From Parelaphostrongylus tenuis (lineage: Eukaryota > Nematoda > Chromadorea > Rhabditida > Metastrongylidae): a stretch of DNA of 64,000 nucleotides. The DNA lies in the NCBI GenBank assembly GCA_019055375.1, contig JAHQIW010007266.1:248001-312000 (forward strand). Direction: 5' to 3'. The notes beneath the pieces are model-generated. The model had not been told where the DNA came from and searched no databases. It saw nothing but the letters and a program-made list of their open reading frames with translations. Positions 11,024 through 22,929 of the stretch are shown one piece after another (positions within the stretch are counted from its first letter, which is position 1; every line of letters starts with the position of its first letter). The translations under genes and the position numbers were made by a program.

Positions 11024-14000
11024 ATGGATCCAGAGCATTGCGAGTTTCTGGCTGAAGACGAGTTGATTCGAGTAAGTGGTAGGTCACGTGATTCGGAGCC
11101 TAGGCGCATCCAATCGATTTATCTATTTTCCAGCCCCGTGCTCTCTTCCATTACTTACTTTTTTCCTTTTTTTTGCTTTCATTTTTTTCCTACTACTTTT
11201 TTTTCCTTCTCAATTTTTTTCCCCCTTTTTCTACAGTTAACTCTTTGTTAGGTATGTCTGTTTCTATACGAAAATGTGGTCGACGCCATCGTCATTTAGA
11301 TTATTCCGCGTCGAAATGAGCCGGTCATTCACCTTGTTTGTGGTGATGTTGGACCGTTAGAAGCCGGTGTGCCTGTAAATATTCCTCTTTGGCTCGCTGT
11401 TGATCTCCGAAGAAAGCAGCAATGTGAAATAGTGGTTAGTGCATCAACGAGAATTTTTTTTACTCAATGTATGCATGACGTCACGTATATATGGAAATGT
11501 TGAGTGGAAGGCAAAACTCTGAAGCTCAGACGGAGATCGAACCCACATTTCATCCTTTCCGGGGCACTTGGTAATTAAACTACCGAAGCTCTCATTTAGC
11601 TATCACTCTTTCTCTGATACAAACTATCATCTATTCAGTAGCTAACCGTCAAGGGTCTCTACAGTGAACGCACGTCATGTATAATGTCCAGGCGAAAGTG
11701 TTAACGGTTGGTGTCTGACTGATCGATAGTTTGTATTGGAGAAAGAATAGTAGCAGAGCAGGTACTTCGTAGTGTAATTGGTTATCAAATGCCCCGGAAA
11801 GCGTGAAATGCGGGCTTGATCCTCGTTGAGGCACGACGTTTTGCATATCACTCAATATCATGAGTTGGTGCTTCAGATTGTAACTAGTACAATTTCGTTT
11901 TGTTTTGAGCCTAAATAAACTGCCATCTTAAGTAAACCTGTTTTACCTCTTTCTAATCGTGCAGATTGGTAGTTGAATAGATATTGTAATTTGGAAAATT
12001 TTCGTCGCAGATTTTGATCTCTACAGCAAGTCGTGTGGTCGCTGTAGTTATATTCCTAGGTCATTAATCAGTGTTGAAGTTTTTCAGCTTCTTAGAATCA
12101 TGAAATAACTTGATTCAAGTCTTCTTATATGAAATCCTAAGACCGACTGTCTACTAACCTCGGCATGCTTCAATTCAATTCCTAATTTTCTTCCTTTAAG
12201 CCAAACACGAGGTGTTACATCAAACTTTATTTGGCACCTGACGTTTCGGCAGTTCGCCTTCTTCAGAGCCTGGAAAGGTCAAATTGTCCGCAATCTAATA
12301 AGCCAAACATCATTGCTTCTTTGGAAAATCACCCGACCTAGATTTCAATCGCATCAAGCACAAGATCAGCTCTTAACATAATCACCGTTTTTATATGTGT
12401 TCCACTGAATGAGCTCGTAATGCACCTTACGCTTTAAAACAACAGTCTTATATACTGACTCAGATCCTGTGTGATAACGAGGCATTCCTCCCTGCGGTTT
12501 ATAGTTGTATTGGTGGTGTTAATCCAAAGTGTTTCCAGAATTTTTTGCGCTGATGATTTTGTTCCTGCACAAGGATGGTAACTTCGATCTCAAAATCAAT
12601 CAAATCTTGTAATATACCTAAGAGAATGGAGTGATCAGCAAAAATACTCAGTTCTCTTAGGTTTATTAGAAACACTATAATGCTGCGAAAAAATGTAGTA
12701 AAAACGCTAGAAATTTGAAGTATTACCTATCGCAGTGGCTGTCAGCTCAACTGGATTTATAAAGCGAAATCTCATGCCCGACCAAACCTGCTAAAGGTTA
12801 GTGGCTAACAGCTAACATAGTGATGTTGAAGAATGAGTGGTGGTGCGAATGTACCTCGATGGTGTAGCGGTAGCACACGTCCTCGGTATAGATACGCGGG
12901 TTCGATTCCCGCCTGAGATCGTGTTGTTTTGCTCATCACGCAGTTCTGTTGGGTATATTAAAACATCATGACACTGCGAAAAATGCAGTAAAAGCACTAG
13001 GAATTTCTGAGTCTTTTATTCATATTCACTATCTTAGCTAATCGATACTAACAAGGTAAGCTCTTTCTGAACATATGTTCGATATATTCTCCTACTGGTC
13101 CAGAGCTTACGAGTATTAGGATGGAAAGCCTAAATGAACGGTAGTTCGCTTTTTTCCCTTTTTCATCCGTCTTCACCATGTGCATTTTTTTTACTGTGTC
13201 AGTTCCAGCATTTCAAGAATTCAGTTCGGTGTTTAATCTTCTTGAAACATGGTAGAACACTGGTTTAAGCGCATCCCCTTACAATCGAGGATTATGGTTG
13301 TGGCACTCCATAGGCGTTCGTTGTTGTCTGCCGGAGAGTACTAGAGGAAGGAGTTTGGCCCCACGCGTGCCGCGACAAGCATCGCACCTCTCGGCCGCAG
13401 TGTCCTCCTATAATGTTCTTACTCGTAACAAAAGTATAAAAAGCCTTTGTAAAAATGTCTCACGATCTGTGTTTTCTTGTATAAAACTTGTGTGAGGTTA
13501 GTATCTTCTTCTTTAGGTATCTTTATGTTAGTTAGACATCTGAGGTGATTTTGCATGTAGTCTACTTCAGCAAAATGTTGTAGAGTTCAAGAATTATACG
13601 TTCCATATGCCGCACAGCTTAATTTAGTGGTGCTTTGAGTTTTTCGGGAAACAATCAGAAAGTCTATGAGAATGTTCAGAGCTTTTTCGAGGTTGCTGCG
13701 TCAGTGTCATAAGTACGTTATAGCGCTATCGCAGCTTCATCAGCGGTACACGCCCAACACTGGATCCTATTTTGTGATAGGAATGGGGAGACGTTATTGT
13801 GATATCACGTGACATTGTATCATCTCTCCTTTTTTCAGTCGATGGATTACGCGTGGTAGTGAATATGTAGACATCTTTACTATCGACTGTTTCAAACCTC
13901 GCTATAAACATCCAGGATAGTCTGCAGGATGTTCAAATCAGCCGCTAGGTTAGTACGTCAGTGTTATACTTAAGTTTCAACGGTTTCGGGTTTAATTAGA

Positions 14001-15937
14001 GTTGACGCAAGATTTCTGCATATTCTACCAGCCGTAATCCATCGTTTAAAAAAATTAGGGTTAACACAAAATCACGTGCTATCATCATAGCGTCTCCCCA
14101 TCCCTGCCATAAAGTAGGGTTCAGTGTGGGTCGTATGAGATTGATGTAGCGAACGGTACCGCCGAAACCTACGTATGGCATAATATACCAACCTCGAAAA
14201 GGCTTTGGACATTCTTACAGACTATATTGAACGACCGATAGTTTTTTCTTTTATCTTTTCAGCTAAGACATCTATATTTCCAGGAATTGTCACTTTATTG
14301 TGTTTCACACTGCTCATCATAATTAGGATATGTTTTGCAGAACTCGGGTCGCCATCGAATGTTAATAATTTTTTCACTTATAAGAGTTCCATCTGAAGGA
14401 TTCATAATGCGCTCTCAGTCTTCATTAGTCCTAACTTTCTTTGTTTTTCTTTGAATTAGGCGAATTTGGCAAGTTTTCTTTGGAATACTTAGGAAATTCA
14501 TAGGTATCATAAACTGACAAACTTTTCGATAACTATCCTTTCTCCCTCAAACATTTTGGAGTATGGAATTGAAATTTTTGTTTATGAAAAATTGTAGAGT
14601 TTTATCGTAGGAGACTTTCTGCATCTGCATCCTGAATGGTTTTTTTTTTCAACTCCAGCCACCATCATGGTTCTGTCTGGAAGAGTTGAAACGGATAGTT
14701 GCCACGGAAGGCGAAACTGTTGGTCTTTCTCGGCTACCTCCGTATATCTTCGAAATTTCTAATATATTAGTTCGCGCAGCGAAAGAAGATATTGTTAATG
14801 GAGATCAGGTAGTTTTGTTTTGCATGTAGAAGGGTAGATCATCAGTAGTCAGTTGAATATCTCTTACTTCGCATCCATCTTGTCTTCAGATCAAAGTATT
14901 GATGCAGGACCTATGGGATAAGCGAGAGGCTAAATTACGGACCTCGTCTTTGAAGCTTCTTTCTCAAGTAAGTCCACCTCTTTTTTTGGTACGATTCAGT
15001 TATCGTAATCGATTTTCTTACCTTTTAGAACAAGGTCTTTTCCTATATTTTTCCCAGACTTTTAGTACTTATTTCATAACCCTATTCAAAAATTCTCACT
15101 GTATTTGGTTTTGAAAAGGCTTTGAAGTGCCCTGCAGCAACAAAAATAGAATTGAATTTCATACTTAGTGCGCGTTGTTGAGCGTATTTTTGTTATTTAC
15201 TGGGAAGTTTTTTCTTTGTTTATTAGGAAATTTGTAGGTTTTCCGCATCAGTGTTATAGAAAAAGTTGGCTCTATCGTTCTGTCGATATAGCTTTTAATT
15301 TACATTTTATATTGTCAAATGATCACGCTACTAAGCCTTGCTATTTCAAACCTAGGAGTGCAAAACGTAATCTTCTTTTCAGTCTTCCAGCGCTCCACTA
15401 TGACATTCCTTAGAAGCAAAACTTAGCTTTCAAAATCATTTAAATTTATACTATAGATTACTGTTGAAAGTCAGCTAAAGGACCATCTACAAGCACTAAC
15501 CAAGCAAGGGTTTCGGTGCCACTTGTTGAGAATATTGCGAAGTCCTATCGGCGCAGCCACACACCCTAGCTGAGCGAAAACTGCGCCGAGTCCGAAACTC
15601 AGTTCTTATTGCCACGTCACACTGAGAAGTTCTTTTCAGCAGCCAAGTACAGTATCAAATTTGCCGAAATTAGAGCCATCGAACGACTACTAGAAGATTG
15701 GAAAAGAGCGGAAAAGATCTTGTTTCCATAGGGCTGAAAAATGAATTATGATAGCCGAATTGTGACCTTTCTCCTTGCATACAACAACATCGGTAGGAAT
15801 TCTTTCAGCATACACATGCACATGTTCGACTTGATGCAGTACAGCCATTAGAAGTGACTTCTATTCGTCCCAATCTTTCAGCATGTAAGGAAATCGCCAA
15901 ACTCGTTTCAAATGCCCATAGTGTACAACCGGATTAA
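11024..15937 (+). CDS. psf-2: GINS complex subunit Psf2
   Basis: Complete 5-exon gene. Exons are 11024-11071, 11300-11434, 14659-14808, 14890-14967 and 15809-15937, all joined in phase 0, giving 179 residues (human Psf2 has 185). GINS joins MCM2-7 and Cdc45 in the replicative helicase. Family signatures are: start MDPEHCEFLAEDELI; the beta segment IHLVCGDVGPLEAGVPV then NIPLWLAVDLRRKQQC; PPSWFCLEELKRI at the next exon start; LPPYIFEISNILVRAAKEDI; VLMQDLWDKREAKLRTS; and a final helix after HAHVRLDAVQPLEV. Donors are GTAAGT, GTTAGT, GTAGTT and GTAAGT. Intron 2 is 3.2 kb and full of SINE and foldback DNA. Intron 1 is T-rich, with the acceptor CATTTAG. No frameshift or stop was seen, so the gene looks functional. 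The promoter is not obvious. Confidence 0.95.
11505..11865. repeat. SINE family B inverted dimer in psf-2 intron 2
   Basis: Two tRNA-like SINE heads face each other. The left copy is minus (B box reverse complement GATCGAACCC near 11537); the right copy is plus, starting near 11750 and ending TTTTGCATATCACTC. The pairing continues inward (AACTATC against GATAGTT), so the unit can fold into a long hairpin within the intron. Confidence 0.6.
12197..12275 (-). repeat. Hammerhead-like motif of the Penelope-related family
   Basis: On the minus strand CTGAAGAAGGC, loop GAACT, GCC, GAAACGT. The core resembles CUGANGA...GAAA, but one extra A separates the core from stem II. The flank (CCAGGCTCTGAAG) matches the 30.9 and 43.3 kb repeats. 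Confidence 0.5.
12853..12925 (+). repeat. tRNA-like SINE head, family B
   Basis: Has a good A box (TGGTGTAGCGGTAGCAC) and a perfect T arm (GCGGG, TTCGATT, CCCGC), but no acceptor stem and no 7-base anticodon loop. It is followed by GCTCATCAC, as in other family B tails. Confidence 0.6.
13685..14215. repeat. Large foldback element in psf-2 intron 2
   Basis: Imperfect inverted arms at about 13690-13815 and 14090-14200; the inner ends read GGGGAGACG and GCGTCTCCCC. On the minus strand the left arm contains CTGATGAAGC; on the plus strand the right arm contains GCCGAAACC, both fragments of the hammerhead-like pattern. Too degraded to call a ribozyme. Confidence 0.5.
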
Positions 15938-18900
15938 CGCTTCTTTTCGATATGAAGTGACCAACGAGATATTACAGTGCACTAAGTCTATCGCTAGTGA
16001 ACACATTGTCGAATACGTTATTATTTTTATCATATTGTTATTTGCGAACTATACGGGTATGCTGATTGTTCTTCTCTAATTTGTCCATGGTAATGAATAC
16101 ATCTATTATTTACTTATGGATTATCTCATGTATTGAATGCATTTTGATTCCTAGCTAAGTAGACGCTCTATATAATCGCACCGGTGAGATTCGCACCAGT
16201 GAGGAGCTACTCGGTGAGATAAGAACTGTAATTTGACAGCATCCTTACTTCCATAGGGTGTAAAAGATGGATGTAAAGGGACACAGTGCTATATTCATCA
16301 CGCCACTAATGTGCGATATTACATTTACTTGATAATCGATTACGAATTGTAGCTCAATTATCCCTCAGGGGTGATGCGCAATTCCCACGTCCGGGCTTAT
16401 TGGACTTAACTGGTCTGTCGTCTAGATCTTGTTACTTCAATTAATACATGTGCTCCAAGACGGCGTTGTTACATGACCTGCCCGGCTCTGAAGATTTTGG
16501 CTTCTTTTTCGTTTAGTAGCACAGAATTTTAAGCCGATCCCTTCCACTGGACAAGAACTTTCCGCAAAGTGTTAATGATCATAAGCTTTAATCTCTGGCC
16601 AGCGCAGTATTTTGGCGGTTTCTTGAGAAGGTCCTTTTACAATGCTGTGAAGTTCTAAATAAAATGTTTCACATCGGCCGCGGAGTTCAACTGTTCATTA
16701 CTGGAAGCTCGAAAAGCTCCTGAACATGTAGAAAAAATCTTCTATTACCAGGGTTATACGTTTTATCTCGTGTTTCTTCCGAAGCGGAGAAAAACTCCTA
16801 ATTGAATAACAAAAGTCGCACTTTACATGTATAAAGCATCGACGCCGTCGATCGATGTCCGTGTTGAAGCCGCCGCCCCACCGTGCCCACTACCCCGTAG
16901 ATTAGCCAAAAACATGCTTCCGTATGTTAATCAATCCTATTTTCCCTGCTGCACTGCAGAGAAGCGGGGAGAAGAGAAGCTGCACTTTCGTGAAAATAAG
17001 CACAGCGTTGGAATCGTTAGATCTAACATTAATGGATGATTACTAATAGTCTAAAGAAAAAGATCTGTCCTGCGAGGAAAAGGCGTGTGAAAGACAAATG
17101 TTTTCATTCGCTGTAGCCTTATAAATGGATCTTTTAAAAAGAGCAGGTGCCGCGCCAACCAGAGATTTAAGCTTTAAGAACGATTACTAGCGCTATCATG
17201 AAAAGTTCTTGTTCATTGGAAGATCGGCTACCTATGCTATACCTAGTGATCTAGCTACCTATCCTGAGCTACCAAACGGAAAAAAAATTTCACTTTTCAT
17301 ATCTACTTCTAGCACTAGCGAATCCTAGTACTTCCACCATTCAATTCGTTTCCTCGCGTCATTGCTTGAGGATTTTGTTTTCTCTAAGAAGTTTGTATAA
17401 TACTAGTCGAAGCCGGCCTTGCAGTCTCAAGGACTGCCAGGCTGGAATGTGTCCTGGAGCGTTCGCTCTTCGATTACCTGAGTTTTAGGTGGATCAGCAC
17501 AAAAATGGATGATATACTGCTTCTCATCTCTGAGCAAGCATATCCTTCACTCTTTATATACTAAACTCATTGAGATAAATAATGATCATCAGAGTCTAAC
17601 CTTTTGCTAACCATGCGCAAGTGTTCTTATTCTCCAAAATGAAATTGTAATTTTCAAAAATTCAACTACGCTGCCTTCTTTCGTCAATGTACTGCTCATT
17701 CTTACTGCTGATGCGATTAAACTGGAAATTTCAAGAACCCGGATATCTTCGAATTTCTAAGAAATCCCAACTTGAAATAAATAGAACACAGACATCTGAG
17801 GGGGACTCTGTAAACCCTGAAATCCGCAATCACTTCTATGACTTTGAAAAGTTCCTCTTCTAACTTCTCCAGCAGTAGAATTCATGGGTAGTTATCAAGA
17901 AATCAGCATTGACGCTCACCTGTTAGTCCTTTGACAGCTATATTGAACTCTTATAAGAACTATAATCTATAAGTCTTTGCCCACACGATACATGTTCTGC
18001 TCTTAGCAAGAAACTGTTATTATCAGGGATCTTGAAAGTCTGCGTTCGTTCTTTTCTTCCTTTTTTTTCTCGTTTTCTTTTATAAAGGTTTAAATCACCA
18101 ATAGCAACTCAAAGAAAGAGCATAAGAAACTGAAGAATTCACCTGAATTCGAAGCAATATCTAGCTTATGGAAATTTTCAAGAGCTTGAAACGCAGCAGT
18201 TGTTATCAAGGAACCGTCGTAATTACGAAGACAGTGACCCGGTCGAGCGCCGTGTACTTCTCCAGATAGACGATTCAATGAAGCTCTTTATTTGCTAAAC
18301 AGACCTACACCCTTGAACTTATGGTCATCATTCGAGAGCTCAAATCTCGACAATTCGAGTACTGTGCTTGTATCTGACAAGGCTTTTTCATTTTGTTTCT
18401 GGCAGCAAAAATAAGATTACGTTTCACAATCGATGCGCATTTTTGCTCGGGTAGTCTGTGGATCGGTTTTCATTGTTAGCAATCCTTTGATAGACAGATC
18501 CTGATGATTCTGAAACTAGATTTGATTTCTAGATGGGCCTTTAAATAGTGCTGTAAAAGCGAAAAGTAGATAAGGTTTCATCCTCAAAGTTTTCTTCGTA
18601 TGTAAGCCATATATGGACTAGTATACGAGTGTGAAGAGAAGATCATGGAGTGTCAGAGTAACATCAGAAACTCACAGATTTGCTCTAAAGCGGGAGAAAA
18701 CACCTATTAAGTAACGAAAATCACGCGCTACAAGATCGATATGGCGTGTCGTCCCAACTCGATTTAAAGAGCTACGTAACAGGTACTTAAATGCCAGAGC
18801 AAACCAGTCTTCATCGGCGGAGAACTATCAGCTATTGATACCCTCACACAATGCAGCGAAATGGATATGACATACTTATGACGAACTCTCCTACCTATCC

Positions 18901-18999
18901 TGGATCTTTTGAAGAATTACCATTCATTAAAATCGACGAGAATCTTCGTTTAACCGTTTTTCGACGGTGATATGATGCCACAACTCTATATCCAATGCT
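15938..18999. other. Intergenic DNA after psf-2
   Basis: No gene supported. A minus frame near 18270-18135 (VHGARPGHCLRNYDG) is coding-like and reaches a possible GTGAAT donor, but has no good acceptor. A plus frame at 16827-17039 is Pro/Ala-rich and unrecognised. Confidence 0.35.
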
Positions 19000-19180
19000 T
19001 GAATGATATGCAAAACTGTGAACATCACACTGGATCGGAACATGCATCTCGCCCTTTTCGAAGAGTACGTGCTAACCACTGTACTACCGGGGGCTACTGT
19101 TCTCCTACCAGTCGTTCGGCGATACAAAGTATCGATATATCAGCAACCAACCGTCAACGGCCTGTCCTGCTAAGTACATT
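19000..19180 (-). repeat. SINE family B, degraded
   Basis: Recognised from GCAAAACTGTGAACATCACAC and the CAACCAACCGTCAACGG block shared with the 20.8 kb copy. The promoter boxes are decayed. Confidence 0.45.
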
Positions 19181-20007
19181 ACAGCGTTGACCACAGTTTT
19201 GACGACAGATGTTGGACATTTATTTGATCGGCAAAGAATTTCCCGCACTCTCGTCCTAGTGATTATTTTTCATGCATTTAGTTTTTGTTTCAGCTATCAT
19301 TCAAAGGAACTTCTTGCGATTATTTTGATATACAACGCTTATACATTTGTTTATGACGGAATTATCCCGAGAGCCAAAAACGATTGTTGGTGCTACACGA
19401 GCATTGTTGCGTGCCAAAGCAGCGCTTGAACCCAGACGACACTTGTGTAGCATCTACAATCGCTTTTGCTTTCGGGACAATTCCATCTTAAAACAATGTA
19501 TAAGTGTTATATTTCAAGATAACCATAATAAGTTGCTCCAAACAATAGTAAAACAAAAACTTCAATGCATGGAAAATTATGAATAAAAACAAAGTCTAGG
19601 AAATTCTTGCCTACATAGGAATTACACATAACATCATAGGAACTCTGAAACGAGGGTTCATTTCCTGTCTGAGGTTCAAAGTTTTGCACATCACTCGACA
19701 TTATTGGATATGTAATGTTTTAATTCGGTAATTCCACTATAACTCATTCTAATGTCTCACTGGAATGTCATACTAAAGAGTGTGAAAACCTCATATCCTT
19801 CCAAGATAAGTCGATAATAACTAGGCAGGACATAAGATTGGGTAAGATTAATTTCCATTCCTAAAATGTTTCATTAACTTCATGTGGAAAGATTTATGCA
19901 ACCACGAACTTACAACAATTCTTCATATTGACGTGAAATATAAATAAAGCAAAACGATCGCTCGTAACGAAAACCAATGAATAAATAAAGTCAAAGAGAA
20001 AAACCAA

Positions 20008-22220
20008 TCAGTTAACGCTGATTAACTCGACGTCAAAAATTAGAGTAGAATTTGGAGGAATGGCTCCCGCAACACCAGAAGAGCCATATCCTAAGTCGGG
20101 AGAGATTGTTAATTTAGCTCTCTGACCAACCGACATCTAAAAATATGAATATTAGAATGAACTACATCATTACAGAGAATAACCCAAGCTTAAAGAAAAG
20201 TTCGAACGGAAAGCTAAATTGAACATAATTCATAGAGCCAACCTGGGCGACGCCTTGATCCCATCCTTTGATAACTTCCCCTTTTCCTATCTTGAACTTG
20301 AATGGGGAACCACGATCACGTGAGCTATCCACCTGGTCAATCGAATTCATAAGGAGGACTTAAGATCTGACAAAATACTACCCACCTTTTTTCCGTCTTC
20401 GAGGGTGAGAACGTAATGGCACGTAACAGTTTGGCCATTTTTGGGGAAGTTTTTGCCTAAAACACAGTGTTATCTAGCAGTTAACGGCAACAATCAAAAA
20501 TAGCTGTGGGAACTATGCCAATAAACAAACAACGAGTAGCGAAGGAACAACGTCTGATATGATTCACTAGATTTCCGAGAAGGTAACTTCATGGGTTTAT
20601 TATAAACCTTACTATGGAGCACTAGAACATTTAGGAAAGGAAACCCTTAAACCACTAGCTTACTGAAATAGGACTTTATTTGTTTGATGTATTGCGAAGG
20701 AAGGAATTCATTAACAGATTAATTTCCATAGACATTTTACTATGCCTTTTTTCCCGACGTTTAGCATTGCATGTTAGTGGTGTACGTGCGCTTCGACAAT
20801 TTTGTCCTTGATATAAATTGATGTGAAAAACTCTAGCGTCAGGCAGGACTCGAACCCACATCTCACTCTATCCGGGAGCGCGTGCTCTAACCCGTTGCAC
20901 CGCTAACGCCCCTTTTGCCATCACTTTTTCTACGCTACAACGCATCTACCTGTCAACAACCAGCCGTCAACGGTTTGGCCCGGGTAATCGGTACTGACAT
21001 TGAACCCAGACACGTATTTTGCCCATCTCATCAGTAGCACACGACCCATAGGAAGATTAGCAAGGGGTAACATGGCACAATGAGTCTTGGTTTCATCGAT
21101 GTTTGACCAGCACTGCGCACGATATCATTTTGCTACTCTTCGTAAGGGGCATGTGGTACTAATGAGACGGGCGAAGCCGTCGAAACGTACGTAAACCACG
21201 AACGTGCAATATCAAACTTCGAGAATAAAAAGGCTTGATAAAGTCTGTGAAATAAAGACATATATATATGTAATATTTATGAGTATATATGCGTATATGT
21301 ATATATGTGTGAATGTGTATAATATGTATATGGACATCTACGTACACATAACCATACATAGATATATGTTGATACACGCATACATACATGTATACATATA
21401 CATATACATATACATATATATATATATATATTCAAAGTTGTTTAATGAGGTTTTTTTAAAACCGCCCAACGAAGATTATGGTTTCCTTAGGCAAACCAAC
21501 TTTCCCTTAAAATTACAAATATCAGTCAATAATAGCTTCTGATTTTGATCTGATATAGTCTGGGCTAGCGTTTCGACGCCTTCGTCTTCGAAAAAGAGGA
21601 AAAAACAATCGGACTCAAATCATCAACGGCTCTGAAGAAGGCGAAAACATCGAAACGTTGTTAGCCGAATAAATTCTACTTATCAACCTCGTAGTAGTAG
21701 TGAAATCGAAGAAGAAGCTATTATGGTTTTCCTAATAACGAAGCTATGCCACTCTAACCCTCCAAGAAGGAAGAAAGATAAAATCCTCGAGAGACGCCAT
21801 GCATTTGATTCAATTCATAGCATCATGAAAGTGGTCGAACGCGTATTTGGCCCATACGATGACTAGCGGTGGTCTACCGAGTTATCAAGTCAATAGTGGC
21901 TCTATCCTCCAGACAAGTTGAGCACCAACTCGTCGACCCCGGAGGGATGGAAGGCTCGATGACCTTTGAGCGCGGGGTCGAAACCATGGACCATCAACTG
22001 GTCGATCACGGGCGTGTCGTACAGCACGTCGAGGCAGTGCGCCACCAAGTGCTCATTAATATTTCAATTCAAAAAACCCTGATAAACAGAAAAAGGCCTG
22101 AGATTGTACAGCACCATGTCAAAAGCAAAGCAGAACAGAAAAAATCTTCAAAGCAAAAAACAGAACAAAAGAAAAAGACGAACCGTCGCCAGGCTTGATA
22201 ACTTCGATGTCGACGCCCAT
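20008..22220 (-). CDS. fkb-2: FKBP12-type peptidyl-prolyl cis-trans isomerase
   Basis: Complete 4-exon gene encoding 108 residues, the exact length of FKBP12. Exons are 22220-22184, 20456-20386, 20332-20243 and 20136-20008 (TGA). Phases are 1, 0 and 0; the first junction splits a Gly codon. The cytosolic enzyme catalyses prolyl isomerisation and binds FK506 or rapamycin. Pocket residues are visible: Tyr27, Asp38, Val56-Ile57, Trp60 (KGWDQGVAQ), Tyr83 and Phe100. Human Phe36 is Val37 here ([10 protein letters not shown]). Motifs include [17 protein letters not shown] and [15 protein letters not shown]. Donors are GTTCGT, GTGGGT and GTTGGC. Intron 1 is 1.7 kb and packed with SINEs, microsatellite and foldback DNA; introns 2 and 3 are 53 and 106 bases. 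The gene name follows the Caenorhabditis single-domain FKBP; the exact paralogue is inferred. Confidence 0.95.
20825..20980 (-). repeat. SINE family B in fkb-2 intron 1
   Basis: The tRNA-like head is on the minus strand. It has GCGTTAG against CTGACGC ends that pair with one wobble, and a T arm GTGGG, TTCGAGT, CCTGC. The D arm is mismatched and related copies are scattered, so it is a SINE rather than a tRNA gene. Confidence 0.6.
20985..21215. repeat. Foldback element with hammerhead arms
   Basis: Inverted arms at about 21003-21050 and 21145-21205 in fkb-2 intron 1. The left arm on the minus strand keeps GTGCTA then CTGATGA. The right arm carries the near-complete hammerhead listed separately. 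Confidence 0.6.
21153..21199 (+). ncRNA. Hammerhead ribozyme-like motif
   Basis: Reading 5' to 3': stem I GTGGTA; core CTAATGA (consensus CTGANGA, so G5 is A); stem II GACGG/CCGTC with loop GCGAAG, five perfect pairs; GAAA; palindromic stem III ACGTACGT; A at the cleavage position; stem I return AACCAC (5 of 6 pairs). The arrangement matches the hammerhead fold, but the G5 change would be expected to impair cleavage. Confidence 0.6.
21255..21432. repeat. TA/TATG microsatellite in fkb-2 intron 1
   Basis: Imperfect TATA/TATG/CATA tract ending in a pure TA run. It explains the Tyr/Ile-rich open frames on both strands here. Confidence 0.85.
21561..21667. repeat. Small foldback with CTGAAGAAGGC motif
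   Basis: GGCTAGCGTTTCGACGCC on the left faces TCGAAACGTTGTTAGCC on the right. The plus strand carries CTCTGAAGAAGGCG followed by CGAAACGTTG. Confidence 0.55.
21785..22046 (-). repeat. SINE family A in fkb-2 intron 1
   Basis: Minus copy with CCAGACAAGTTGAGCACCAA and GGGGTCGAAACC blocks. It lies 138 bases from exon 1 of fkb-2. Confidence 0.7.
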
Positions 22221-22639
22221 TGTGATGATGCGAGTTTCCTTGCCGAACGCGAGTGAAAAATCTGAGCTTTAGAGCTAAAGAGACTCAGGACTATTCACAG
22301 AGTCGATCGATAGAAAGAAGTGGGAAAGAAAAAAAACCGATTACTTAGAGAAAAAAAAAGAAAAAATAAATGTAAACGAGAAGAGCAACGGCGTCAGTGC
22401 TCGTCCACCTCCTTCACGGCAAGCGTAACAACCCGCCCCAATGACGTAGAGGAAGGCCAGGGCGATCAAGTACGCTCCGCTCCGACACGTAATCTTCTGT
22501 GTAGGACCAACTGCAGTAAGCTGTTCGTGGGCCTTTAATAGTAGCAGGGTTTAAGGAGAGATTCCGACGAGTTGGCCCAGACTCATAGAGAGTGTGGCTT
22601 GAACGGTCGTTAGCTTAGTAGCTATCTATCACTTATTAG

Positions 22640-22915
22640 GGCGCGTGTGGCGCAGTGGTTAGAGGTTTTCTTCGGTACGCACGTGGTCGATGGGTCGATC
22701 CCGCCCCCCCCCCAGGGCTCACACCACTCACGAAGCCTTTAATCCATCTGGAGTTGGCGAATCGGTATCAGACTTGTCTGGGAGGAGAGCAGCACTGAAC
22801 TGATAAAATGGTATACTTCCACGAATTATTGTAAGGGCCGGATAGGTCTTCAAGCACCTCGAACGATCTTTGATAGAACTGAATGCATAGTGCATCCATC
22901 AAGGATTAATCAATG
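22640..22915 (+). repeat. SINE family A upstream of fkb-2
   Basis: Plus copy with a clear A box (TGGCGCAGTGGTTAGAGG) and B box (GGGTCGATCCC), then CAGACTTGTCTGG and the tail near GAATGCATAGTGC. With the copy at 21785 it forms an inverted pair around fkb-2 exon 1. Confidence 0.75.
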
Positions 22916-22929
22916 TCGAGGGCTAGACC

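Noticed and set aside
12853..12925. Possible tRNA gene
   Set aside because: Good A box and T arm but no acceptor stem and no proper anticodon loop; related copies at 61238 and elsewhere mark it as a SINE head.
20835..20912. Possible tRNA gene on the minus strand with pairing ends
   Set aside because: The D arm is mismatched and the SINE B tail follows; scattered similar copies favour a SINE.
21159..21542. Tyr/Ile-rich open frames on both strands
   Set aside because: Pure product of the TA/TATG microsatellite.
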